From Azorhizobium sp965227945 (lineage in GTDB: Bacteria; Pseudomonadota; Alphaproteobacteria; Rhizobiales; Xanthobacteraceae): DNA of 64,000 nucleotides. Below are positions 53,979 through 61,804 of the stretch, one piece after another. Where the stretch lies: assembly GCA_965227945.1 (NCBI GenBank), contig CBDDGQ010000006.1:2232001-2296000 (forward strand), given 5' to 3'. Within the stretch, counting starts at the first letter, position 1. Every line of letters begins with the position of its first letter. The notes under the pieces were generated by a model. It had not been told where the DNA came from, made no database searches, and saw nothing but the letters and a program-made list of their open reading frames with translations. The position numbers were made by a program, and so were the translations under genes.

Positions 53979-54863
53979 TCAGTCCTTGATGCCGGTGATG
54001 GAGGCGGTCATGGCGCGCGGGTCGCGCACCGGCCAGCGGCCGGCATCCACCTGGGCCAGGAAGGCGGAGAGGATGCGGTTGTATTCATCCGGCTCTTCCA
54101 GATTGATGGCATGCCCGGCATTGGGGATGACCGAGAGCGCTGCGCTGGGAATAGTGCGCTTCATCAGGATACCCGGGGTGAGGCAGGGCCAGTCCTCGTC
54201 GCCGGTGATGATGAGGGTGGGCACGGTGAATTTTTTCATGTCCTCCACCAGTTCATAGAGCGAGGGCCGCTCGCGCTGCACGCCGCGCTGGGTGTTGGCA
54301 GAGCCAAGGGCGGAATGCTCCGCCAGCATCTGCTTGAACTCCAGGAAGCCGCGCAGGTCCTTGTTCTCGAACTGCACCCGTGTCGGGCCATAGGCGTACT
54401 TCTCGGCGAAGGCAGCCATGCCCGACGTGCTGATGAAATCGCTGATGACGTCGGACTCCGCCTGGAAGCGCGGCCGCTGCTCCAGCTCCGCCCCATAGCC
54501 ACAGCCGCCGATGCACAAGGACAACGCGCGGTGATGGTGGCGGATGCCGAAATGCAGGGTGGCAAAGCCGCCCATGGACAGGCCGATGACGTGGGCTTTC
54601 TCGATGCCGAGCGCATCCATCACGCTGGCGATGTCATCGGCGGCGCGATGCTGGGAATAAGACGCGGATTCCGGCGGCACGTCGGATGGCTCGAAGCCGC
54701 GGGCATTATAGGCGATCACCCGGTAGCGCTTGCCGAAATGACGGATCTGCGGCTCGAAGCTGCGCAGGTCGCCGGCAAATTCATGCACCAGGATGACCGG
54801 AATGCCGCTGCCGGCTTCCTCGTAATACAGCCGGACGCCGTCGTCGGTGATCGCATAGGCCAT
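53979..54863 (-). CDS. Alpha/beta hydrolase
   Basis: The 294-residue protein has a typical alpha/beta hydrolase start (MAYAITDDGVRLYYEEAGSG) and the oxyanion HEFAGDLRSF. The nucleophile elbow HVIGLSMGGFATLHFG has the serine in place. TLIITGDEDWPCLTPGIL supplies the acid region, and PNAGHAINLEEPDEYNRIL the histidine. It acts on an ester or lactone, or on a C-C bond of a ring-cleavage product. It follows the GntR-type gene in the same direction and may belong to the same unit. Confidence 0.9.
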   Translation of the reverse strand: MAYAITDDGVRLYYEEAGSGIPVILVHEFAGDLRSFEPQIRHFGKRYRVIAYNARGFEPSDVPPESASYSQHRAADDIASVMDALGIEKAHVIGLSMGGFATLHFGIRHHHRALSLCIGGCGYGAELEQRPRFQAESDVISDFISTSGMAAFAEKYAYGPTRVQFENKDLRGFLEFKQMLAEHSALGSANTQRGVQRERPSLYELVEDMKKFTVPTLIITGDEDWPCLTPGILMKRTIPSAALSVIPNAGHAINLEEPDEYNRILSAFLAQVDAGRWPVRDPRAMTASITGIKD

Positions 54864-54917
54864 GGGGAACTCCTGAGGTGACGCAAGGGAAGAAAGGGCC
54901 GCGGAAAGCGAGGGAGA

Positions 54918-55655
54918 TCAGGGCGCGGCCGGCTGCGCGCTGCGGTCTTCGGCCAGCCAGGCCTGGGTGGCATCGTCCCCCAGCACCCGCGCGATCACCC
55001 GGTGGGCATAGCGGATCATCCGCACCGCGCGGCGGCGCGCCAGGTCGGCCTTTCCCGCTGCCATGGCATCGAGCACGCCGGCATGCCCGTCATAGGCCAG
55101 GGCCTGCATCTCCTGGGTGCGCTGGTGGGCGAGGTAGCGATAGCGCAGCGCCTGCTTCTCGATGCCCGAAACCATGCGCACCAACGTGTTGTTGCCGGAG
55201 GCCGTGTGCACCGCGCGGGTGAAGGCGACGTTATGGTCAAAGAAGGCGCGCACATCGCCGGCTTCCCGCGCGGCGCGCATCTGCTCCAGCAATAGGGCGA
55301 GCCGGGCGATCCCCGCCGGTTCGGCGATCCGGGCGGCCTCTTCCGCCACCAGCCCTTCCAGGGCGCCACGACATTTGTAGACCTCGTCCAGATCCTTCTG
55401 GTTCATGGGCGACACCCGCACGCCGCGCCAGGCGGCGCGCACGATCAGCCCGTCCGCCTCCAGCATCTGGAACGCCTCGCGCACCGGCGAGCGGCTGACC
55501 CCGAACACGGCGCACAGATCCTCCTCGATCAGGCGCGTGCCGGGGGGCCAGTGCAGGAAGATGATCCGGTCGGCGAAGGCGCCCGCCACCTCGGCGCCGA
55601 TTACCTTGGGGAGCTTGAACGGCGCTGAGGCGGGGAGCGGCGGAGGCGATTTCAT
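54918..55655 (-). CDS. GntR family regulator (FadR subfamily)
   Basis: The 245-residue protein has a winged helix with FLHWPPGTRLIEEDLCAVFG and VSRSPVREAFQMLEADGLIV. The all-helical FCD ligand domain then contains FFDHNVAFTRAVHTASGNNT, including the Asp/His metal-binding residues. It is divergent from the enolase-superfamily gene and probably controls it together with the hydrolase. The ATG at 55655 begins before the HTH; the long upstream frame runs through the neighbouring gene and is not real. Confidence 0.93.
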   Translation of the reverse strand: MKSPPPLPASAPFKLPKVIGAEVAGAFADRIIFLHWPPGTRLIEEDLCAVFGVSRSPVREAFQMLEADGLIVRAAWRGVRVSPMNQKDLDEVYKCRGALEGLVAEEAARIAEPAGIARLALLLEQMRAAREAGDVRAFFDHNVAFTRAVHTASGNNTLVRMVSGIEKQALRYRYLAHQRTQEMQALAYDGHAGVLDAMAAGKADLARRRAVRMIRYAHRVIARVLGDDATQAWLAEDRSAQPAAP

Positions 55656-55786
55656 GAAAGGTCCCACCACAGCATCCCGGATCGCGACGCGCCGGGGCCG
55701 ACGGATGCTGCGGCCCGCCGAGGGTTGGCGCGACGGGACGGAGCGGACGTGCAGACAGGGGTCGCGCACCGAGCCCGAAACAGGAT

Positions 55787-55798
55787 ACAGTATACTAT
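55787..55798. promoter_or_regulatory. Candidate GntR operator
   Basis: ACAGTATACTAT, centred on the palindrome GTATAC, lies between the divergent GntR and enolase-superfamily genes in an AT-rich patch. GTATAC-centred sites are typical of FadR-subfamily GntR proteins. Confidence 0.5.
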
Positions 55799-55907
55799 CG
55801 ACAATCTGGAAAGGCCAGGGCGACCCGCATCCGCCGACCGTCTCGCGGTGGGGAGCGCGACCCCTGCGCCCTGTCCGTGCGCCATTCCCGAAGGAGCATC
55901 CCGGACC

Positions 55908-57044
55908 ATGAGCCAAGCCGAGACCCCCGCCGCCGACCGCGCCGACGCGATCGCTTCGGTGGACTGCTTTCCTGCGCTCTTGCCTCTGCGCAAGCCGCTC
56001 GTCATGTCCACCTATCGCATCGACGACGGCCCGGTCCTCTATGTCCGCATCCGCGCGACATGCGGTGCCGAGGGCTGGGGCGAAGCCGCGGCGAGCCCGG
56101 TGATGTCGGGGGAAACGCTGAAGGGCATGGTGGCGGCCATCGACGGCATGATGACGCCGCAGCTTCTGGGCCGCAGCGCCCATGACCGCGCCGGGCTCGG
56201 CCGGCAGTTGCGGGGCGCGATGTATGGCAACACCGGCGCCCTGGCCGCCGTCGACATGGCCCTGCTGGATCTGGCCGCCCGGCTGCGCGGCGTGCCCGCG
56301 GTGGATCTGCTGGGCGGGGCGGTGCGCCGCGCCGTGCGCCCGCTCTGGCTGATCGGCGGCACGGGTGACGCCGCCCGCGACGTGGCAGATGCGCTGGCGC
56401 TGCATGCCCAGGGATTCCGCGCCTTCAAGCTCAAGGTGGGGGTGGCGCCGCTGGCCGGCGAGATCGAAAGCGTGCGCCAGTTGCGGGCGGCGCTGGGCCC
56501 CGACTGCCTGATCGCCGCCGACGCCAACATGGGCTGGGATGTGCGCGCCGCCATCCAGTTTGCCGTCGCCGCTGCGCCCTATGACCTGGCCTTCCTGGAA
56601 CAGCCCACCGCGCGCGGCGACCTGCCGCGCCTGGCGGCTGTGGCGGCAGCCTCCCCGGTGGCCATCGGCGCGGATGAGAATATTCATGGGGTGTCCGACA
56701 TCCTGGCGCATGTGCATCTCAAGGCCATCGGCGGCATCAGCCTGAAGACCATCAAGCTCGGCGGGATCTCGCCTCTGGTGGCGGCGGCGGGGCTGTGCGA
56801 CGCCCTGGGGCTCAGCGTCAACCTCGCCATGATGATGGAATCGAGCCTCGCCAGCGCCGCCTTGGTGCATGCGGCCTGCGCCATCCCCAATGTGGACTGG
56901 GGCCTCAGCCTGGGACACCTGTGGCTGGCGGAGGATCCGGTGGCAGACCCCATCGTCTGCGTGGATGGCATGGTCCACTGCCCGCCGGGGCCGGGACTGG
57001 GGGTGACGGTGGACGAGGCCCGCATCCGCGCCCGCGCGCCGTGA
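55908..57044 (+). CDS. Mandelate racemase/muconate lactonizing enzyme family protein
   Basis: The 378-residue enolase-superfamily enzyme has an N-terminal capping domain (FPALLPLRKPLVMSTYRIDD) and a barrel. Metal ligands lie in IAADANMGW, FLEQPT and IGADENI. The base lysines are in AFKLKVG (KxK) and a second lysine in KTIKLGGIS. The KxK with an opposite lysine is the muconate lactonizing arrangement, used by cycloisomerases, dipeptide epimerases and acid dehydratases. It converts a carboxylate through an enolate. The ATG at 55908 follows AAGGAG with a somewhat long spacing. It is divergent from GntR. Confidence 0.9.
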   Translation: MSQAETPAADRADAIASVDCFPALLPLRKPLVMSTYRIDDGPVLYVRIRATCGAEGWGEAAASPVMSGETLKGMVAAIDGMMTPQLLGRSAHDRAGLGRQLRGAMYGNTGALAAVDMALLDLAARLRGVPAVDLLGGAVRRAVRPLWLIGGTGDAARDVADALALHAQGFRAFKLKVGVAPLAGEIESVRQLRAALGPDCLIAADANMGWDVRAAIQFAVAAAPYDLAFLEQPTARGDLPRLAAVAAASPVAIGADENIHGVSDILAHVHLKAIGGISLKTIKLGGISPLVAAAGLCDALGLSVNLAMMMESSLASAALVHAACAIPNVDWGLSLGHLWLAEDPVADPIVCVDGMVHCPPGPGLGVTVDEARIRARAP

Positions 57045-57152
57045 GCGGGCGATCAGCAGGCGCCTGCCGGGGGCAGGCCGTGGAGCGGCTGCCCTCCGCT
57101 CCCCGGTTGCCGTGCCGGAGCCTCAGTTGCCTCAGGCCCCGGCTCTGACCTG

Positions 57153-58133
57153 TCAGGACTTGGGCAAGGTGTAGGTGACCGCTGCCGGGCTCACTTCCTT
57201 CAGCAGGTTCGGATAGATGAAATTCGGCCAGTCCACCGGCTTGGCCAGCTTCTTGGCGTCCTTGAGCTGGCCTTCCATGATGACGAAATTGGCGATCGAC
57301 CCATCGTCGATGCGCATGTCGCAGCGGATCTTCTTCATCAAGGTGTTGGTCAGGTCCTTGTCCAGCTTGAGAAAGGTGGACACATGGCCCGCCGCCGCTT
57401 CCGGATCCTTGGTGACCAGCGCGCACGCCTCCACCAGCGAGCGCATGAAGGCCACGCCGGTCTTGGGGTTTTTCTCCGCCCAGCCCTTGTTCACATAGAT
57501 ATAGACCCGGGCATTGATGATGCCGTCGTCGCTCTGCACGATCTTGGCGCCGGGGATGGAGGTGGTGGCGCGGGTCAGCCACGGCTCCCAGCTGGTGAAG
57601 GCATCGATATTGCCGCGCTCCATGGCCGCGATCATCTCCGGGGCTTCCACCTGGATGATCTTATAGTCGGCGGGATTGAGCTTCAGCTTGTCCACCATGG
57701 CCAGCCAGAACACTTCGCTGCCGGAGCCGCGGGCGATGCCGATCCGCTTGCCCTTGAGTTGCTCCAGGCTGTCATAGCCCTTGGCCACCATGCCGTACCA
57801 ATTGTTCATCTTGGTGCCTTCGGCGGCCACCACCACATTGGGATCGATGTTGAAATTCTGGATCCCCGCCGCCTCGGCGCCGAACGCCGACTGGATCTGG
57901 TTCTGGATCACGAAGGCCACCATGGCCGAGCCGCTGGGCCCGGTGTTGAGCTGCACGTCCAGGCCGTTCTTCTCGAAGATGCCGGCCTGCTTGGCCACGT
58001 AATAAGCGGTGAAGGAGGGGTCCACCCCCGTGCCGATGGTCATTTTGACGGTCTCGGCGGCCAGAACCGGGCCGGCCATCATCAGGCCCGCTACGGCGGC
58101 GGCCGCGCCGAAAACTGTGGTCCGCTTGTTCAT
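57153..58133 (-). CDS. NitT/TauT-type ABC substrate-binding protein
   Basis: The 326-residue protein has a signal peptide (AAAAVAGLMMAGPVLAAE) and the SsuA/TauA-type fold with DPSFTAYYVAKQAGIFEKNG and GKRIGIARGSGSEVFWLAMV. Binding proteins of this class take up sulfonates, nitrate, pyrimidine precursors or aromatic acids. It is the last of three transporter genes in one direction. Confidence 0.92.
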   Translation of the reverse strand: MNKRTTVFGAAAAVAGLMMAGPVLAAETVKMTIGTGVDPSFTAYYVAKQAGIFEKNGLDVQLNTGPSGSAMVAFVIQNQIQSAFGAEAAGIQNFNIDPNVVVAAEGTKMNNWYGMVAKGYDSLEQLKGKRIGIARGSGSEVFWLAMVDKLKLNPADYKIIQVEAPEMIAAMERGNIDAFTSWEPWLTRATTSIPGAKIVQSDDGIINARVYIYVNKGWAEKNPKTGVAFMRSLVEACALVTKDPEAAAGHVSTFLKLDKDLTNTLMKKIRCDMRIDDGSIANFVIMEGQLKDAKKLAKPVDWPNFIYPNLLKEVSPAAVTYTLPKS

Positions 58134-58214
58134 GCGTGATCCCCTTTTTGTTCTGGACGTCTGAGGTGCCGCCGCACTTTGCGTGCGGCGTTCTTTGGAA
58201 GGCTCGGGTGGCGC

Positions 58215-59051
58215 TCACGCCACCGGAGAAAAGCGCCCCGCAAAGCGGAAGATGGCCCAGCGGAACAGCCGGTCGCTGGCAAAGCCCAGCAGGCCGAGGC
58301 AGAACAGCGAGACGAAGATCTCGTCCACCAGCATGAACATGCGCCCGTTCCACAGCATCACCCCCAGCCCCTCATTGGCCGAGATCATCTCCGCCGCCAC
58401 GATGGTGGTGAAGGAATTGGCCATGGCGAGGCGCATGCCGGTGAGGATGAACGGCACCGTGGCCGGGAGGCTCACGTAGAGGAAGATCTGCCAGGGCTGC
58501 GCGCCCAGCGCCTGGGCCGCGCGCACCTTGTTGGGCGCGATGGCGCAGACGCCGGCGGCGGTGTTGAGAATGACGATGAACACGGTGGCGTAGATGATGA
58601 GGAAGATCTTGGATTCCTCGCCGATGCCGAACCAGATCACCGCAATGGTGATCATCGCCACCGAGGGGATGAACCGCAGGAATTCGGTCCACGGCTCCAT
58701 CAGGAGGCGGGCCCATTTGAAGCTGCCGATGGCCAGGCCGATGGGGATGGCGATCAGCGAGCCCAGGACGAACCCCACCAGGATGCGCAGCAGGCTGGCG
58801 CCGATATTGTCGAACAGCACGCCGCTGAGCGCCAGTTGGAAGGCCTTCTTCAGCATCGCCATCGGCGGGGGGAACAGCAGCGAACCGACGATGTAGACCG
58901 AGGCCACATGCCAGGCGATGAACAGGGTCAGGAAGCCGAACAGATGCGGCCACACCGCATGGACGAACCGCACCGCGCCGGCGAGGAACGCCGGGCGCGC
59001 CGGGCGCACCGGCAGGGCTTTGGGATAGGTGCCGTTGTGAGATGCGCTCAT
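58215..59051 (-). CDS. NitT/TauT-type ABC permease
   Basis: The 278-residue permease has six membrane segments and the coupling loop KVRAAQALGAQPWQIFLYVS. The inner part contains FIPSVAMITIAVIWFGIGEE. It is the pore of the importer formed with the adjacent ATPase and binding protein. Its ATG overlaps the ATPase stop by 4 bases. Confidence 0.93.
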   Translation of the reverse strand: MSASHNGTYPKALPVRPARPAFLAGAVRFVHAVWPHLFGFLTLFIAWHVASVYIVGSLLFPPPMAMLKKAFQLALSGVLFDNIGASLLRILVGFVLGSLIAIPIGLAIGSFKWARLLMEPWTEFLRFIPSVAMITIAVIWFGIGEESKIFLIIYATVFIVILNTAAGVCAIAPNKVRAAQALGAQPWQIFLYVSLPATVPFILTGMRLAMANSFTTIVAAEMISANEGLGVMLWNGRMFMLVDEIFVSLFCLGLLGFASDRLFRWAIFRFAGRFSPVA

Positions 59052-59836
59052 GCTGCCACTCCCGCCGTGGCCTTCGCCACCTCATCCCGGATCATGTTGT
59101 AGACCTGGTTGAAATACTTCGCGTATTCAGGATCGGTGCGGTCGCGCTCGCCTTGCAGGCCGATCTCCACCACATCCCGCAGCGTCCCGCCGGGACCTGC
59201 CGTCATCACCCCCACGCGGGTGCCCAGCAGGATCGCCTCGTCCACATCATGGGTGATGAACAGCACGGAGCTGCGGGTGGCCTGCCAGATCTTGCGCAAC
59301 TCGTGCTGCATGATCATGCGGGTCTGCGCATCGAGGGCGCCGAACGGCTCGTCCATGAGCAGCATCTTCGGCTGGTTGACCAGCGCGCGGGCGATCTGGA
59401 TGCGCTGCTTCATGCCGCCCGAGAGTTCGGCGGGATATTTGTCATGCTGGCCGCGCAGGCCCACCAGGGTGAGCGCCTCTTGCGCCCGCTCCCGCCGCGC
59501 CGGCATGGGCACGCCGCACATGCGCAGGCCGAACTCGATATTCTCCAGCGCGGTGAGCCAGGGATAGAGGGAATCGTCGCCCTGAAACACCACCCCGCGA
59601 TCCCGCGAGGGCCCGCGCACCGGCTTTCCGTCCAGCAGGATCTCGCCCTGGGTTGGGCTCTCGAAGCCGGACAGCATGCCCAGAACCGTGGTCTTGCCGC
59701 AGCCGGACGGGCCCAGTAGGCAGAAGAACTCGCCCTGCTCGATCTCCAGATTGAAGCGCTGCACGGCCACCGAAAGCCGCCCGTTGCGCGGCGAGATGAA
59801 AGACTTCGTGACGTCTCGCAGTTGGATGAATGCCAT
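59048..59836 (-). CDS. NitT/TauT-type ABC ATPase
   Basis: The 262-residue ATPase has Walker A GPSGCGKTTVLGM, signature LSGGMKQRIQIARAL and Walker B LLMDEPFGALDA, with the family-specific RGPSRDRGVVFQGDDSLYPW Q-loop. It powers the importer. It is the first of the three transporter genes and probably starts the transcript, because a 295-base gap lies ahead of it. Confidence 0.95.
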   Translation of the reverse strand: MAFIQLRDVTKSFISPRNGRLSVAVQRFNLEIEQGEFFCLLGPSGCGKTTVLGMLSGFESPTQGEILLDGKPVRGPSRDRGVVFQGDDSLYPWLTALENIEFGLRMCGVPMPARRERAQEALTLVGLRGQHDKYPAELSGGMKQRIQIARALVNQPKMLLMDEPFGALDAQTRMIMQHELRKIWQATRSSVLFITHDVDEAILLGTRVGVMTAGPGGTLRDVVEIGLQGERDRTDPEYAKYFNQVYNMIRDEVAKATAGVAA

Positions 59837-59973
59837 TGCTGCTCACCCTCTTGTCGTCCGGCCGGACGATGCCGCCGGGGCGCGGATCTGCCTGTGGCTG
59901 AGGGGCTCGCCCCCAGGATGACTGATGCTCCCCTGGCGGCCGGCTGCGCGCAGGTGGGGAGACCTGCCGCAGT

Positions 59974-59996
59974 CATTCAAATTCCATGCCATTCAA
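59974..59996. promoter_or_regulatory. Direct repeat in the transporter promoter region
   Basis: CATTCAA occurs twice with the starts 16 bases apart, within the AT-richer middle of the gap between the SDR and the ATPase genes. It may be a regulator site or part of the promoter. The rest of the gap (59837-60131) shows no gene. Confidence 0.25.
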
Positions 59997-60131
59997 TCGA
60001 GTAAACTGGGAATGGGCGGATGTAATCTGGTCGTTATTCTAAAATAGAGGCGTGTTGATCCGTGCAGTGGCTGCGAGCCTCCGCGCTTATGCAGTCATAA
60101 TTCAGGCTACGTCAGGTGCCGCGCGCGCGGC

Positions 60132-60884
60132 TCAGCCTAGAACATAGCCGCCGTCGGCAATGACAGTCTCCCCGGTTACATAGGATGCCGCGTTCGACGT
60201 CAGCATCAATGCCATCTTTGCGATCTCTTCTGCGGTACCCCAGCGCCCGAGCGGCACGCGGGAGAGGCCGCGATCGCCTTGATAATCGGCACGTGCCGTT
60301 TCAACAGTCATTCGGGTGATGGAGCGCCCCGGCGCCAGGCACAGCACGCGCACATGCGGGCCCCATTCCACCGCCAGCGCGCGGGAGAGCTGCGAGACTG
60401 CCGCCTTGGCGGCGGAATAGACACCGCGGCCTTCGGCGCCGCAGAAGGCCGTCTGCGAGCTGATGGACAGCACCACGCCGCGCTGGCGCGCCACCATGCC
60501 CCGGCCGATCTGCTGGGTCAGGCGCATCACGCCGATGAAGTCCACTTGGACCAGTCGGATGGCATCTTCGATGTCGGTCTCCAACAGCGGCTTGGCCACC
60601 AGAATTCCGGCATTGTTCACCAGCACATCCACCTCTCCGGCCTGCGCAGCCAGCGCATCGATGGAGGCGATTTCGCCCTGGTCGAAGACGATGGCTTCGG
60701 CTTTCAGCTGATCCGCCAGGGTCTGGAGCGGCGCCGCCTCGCGGTCCGCCAGCACCAGGGTGGCACCATGCGCTGCATAGAGCGCCGCCATCGCCGCGCC
60801 GAAGCCGTTGGCGGCGCCGGTGACGAGCACGCGGCGGCCGGTGAAATCGAAGTCCTGCGCGAGGCTCATGTGGGCGAGGCTCAT
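60132..60884 (-). CDS. Short-chain dehydrogenase/reductase
   Basis: The 250-residue classical SDR has the cofactor loop VLVTGAANGFGAAMAAL, the NNAG motif (VDVLVNNAGILV), the catalytic Ser (VVLSISSQTAFCG), YSAAKAAVSQL with the catalytic Tyr and Lys, and the C-terminal VTGETVIADGGYVLG. It oxidises or reduces a hydroxyl/ketone, usually with NAD(H). The protein starts with a near-duplicated MSLAHMSLAQ caused by a 15-base tandem repeat. The ATG at 60884 overlaps the epimerase stop, and ATG 60869 is the alternative. Confidence 0.93.
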   Translation of the reverse strand: MSLAHMSLAQDFDFTGRRVLVTGAANGFGAAMAALYAAHGATLVLADREAAPLQTLADQLKAEAIVFDQGEIASIDALAAQAGEVDVLVNNAGILVAKPLLETDIEDAIRLVQVDFIGVMRLTQQIGRGMVARQRGVVLSISSQTAFCGAEGRGVYSAAKAAVSQLSRALAVEWGPHVRVLCLAPGRSITRMTVETARADYQGDRGLSRVPLGRWGTAEEIAKMALMLTSNAASYVTGETVIADGGYVLG

Positions 60885-61804
60885 GGCGTCATCCTCTGTT
60901 CGACCCAGGCGCGGGTGCGGGCCGCCCCCTCCGCAAGGCTGGTGGCTGGAGAAAAGCCGAGGTCCCGCCGGGCGGCGTCGATGGACAGCGGGCCCAGCGC
61001 GAACGTGTTCCAGGACAGGCCCGCCGCGTCGCGGACCAGACGCGCGCTGGGTACCGCGGCGCGCACCCCGGCCAGGATCTCGTCCAGGCTCTGGGTGCAA
61101 CCGGGCGCGATGTTGTAGGCGGTCTGCGGCAGGGCGGGGGCATCCAGCGCGGCAAGCACGGCGCCCACCACATCATCGACGAAGATATGCTGCCGGGTCT
61201 GGGCGGGATCATCCTTGATGCGGGTTTCGCGCCCTGCCAGACCATCCTCCACCAAGGTGCGGATGACGCAGGCGGTGATGCGGCCGGGGCCGTAGCAGGA
61301 CGCCACTCGCAACGCCACCGCATCCACCCCGTGCTCGGCGCGGAAGGCCCCGATCAGCGCTTCGCCGGCGGCCTTGGTGGCGCCATAGACGGTGTCCGGA
61401 CGCAGCACGGCATCTTCGCTGACCGGCTGCAGATCCGGCTTGGGGCCATAGGCCATGACGGAGGAGAACCACACCACCCGTTGCAGCCGATGGATGCGGG
61501 CGGCTTCCAGAAGGTCGGTGAGGCCCTGGAGATTGATGGCGCAGATGCGCGCGGGGGCATCGCGCATGACCATGGGCCCAGAGATGCCGCCCGCATGGAT
61601 GACCGCCGCAATGCCATGGCGCACGATGACCTCATGCCAGCGGTGCGGGTCGGGCAGATCGTGATGCAGCATCGGGAAGGGCACGCCGGGGACCGCGGCG
61701 GCATCCATGCCTACCACGGGGCGGCCAGCGGCATGCAGCGCGCGCGCCACCGCCCCGCCCAGCAGGCCCGAAATGCCGGTGACGAGAATGGGAGCCTCGC
61801 TCAT
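60881..61804 (-). CDS. NAD-dependent epimerase/dehydratase family protein
   Basis: The 307-residue extended SDR has ILVTGISGLLGGAVARALHA at the NAD-binding start, then VVWFSSVMAYGPK and VYGATKAAGEALIGAF with the catalytic YxxxK. Members act on nucleotide sugars or small sugar acids; uronate dehydrogenases are one group. The ATG overlaps the stop of the hydantoinase B gene. Confidence 0.9.
   Translation of the reverse strand: MSEAPILVTGISGLLGGAVARALHAAGRPVVGMDAAAVPGVPFPMLHHDLPDPHRWHEVIVRHGIAAVIHAGGISGPMVMRDAPARICAINLQGLTDLLEAARIHRLQRVVWFSSVMAYGPKPDLQPVSEDAVLRPDTVYGATKAAGEALIGAFRAEHGVDAVALRVASCYGPGRITACVIRTLVEDGLAGRETRIKDDPAQTRQHIFVDDVVGAVLAALDAPALPQTAYNIAPGCTQSLDEILAGVRAAVPSARLVRDAAGLSWNTFALGPLSIDAARRDLGFSPATSLAEGAARTRAWVEQRMTP

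Noticed and set aside
54918..56978. 686-residue minus-strand frame covering both GntR and the enolase-superfamily gene
   Set aside because: Only the part from 55655 downward has GntR features. The rest is antisense to the well-supported plus-strand MR/MLE gene.
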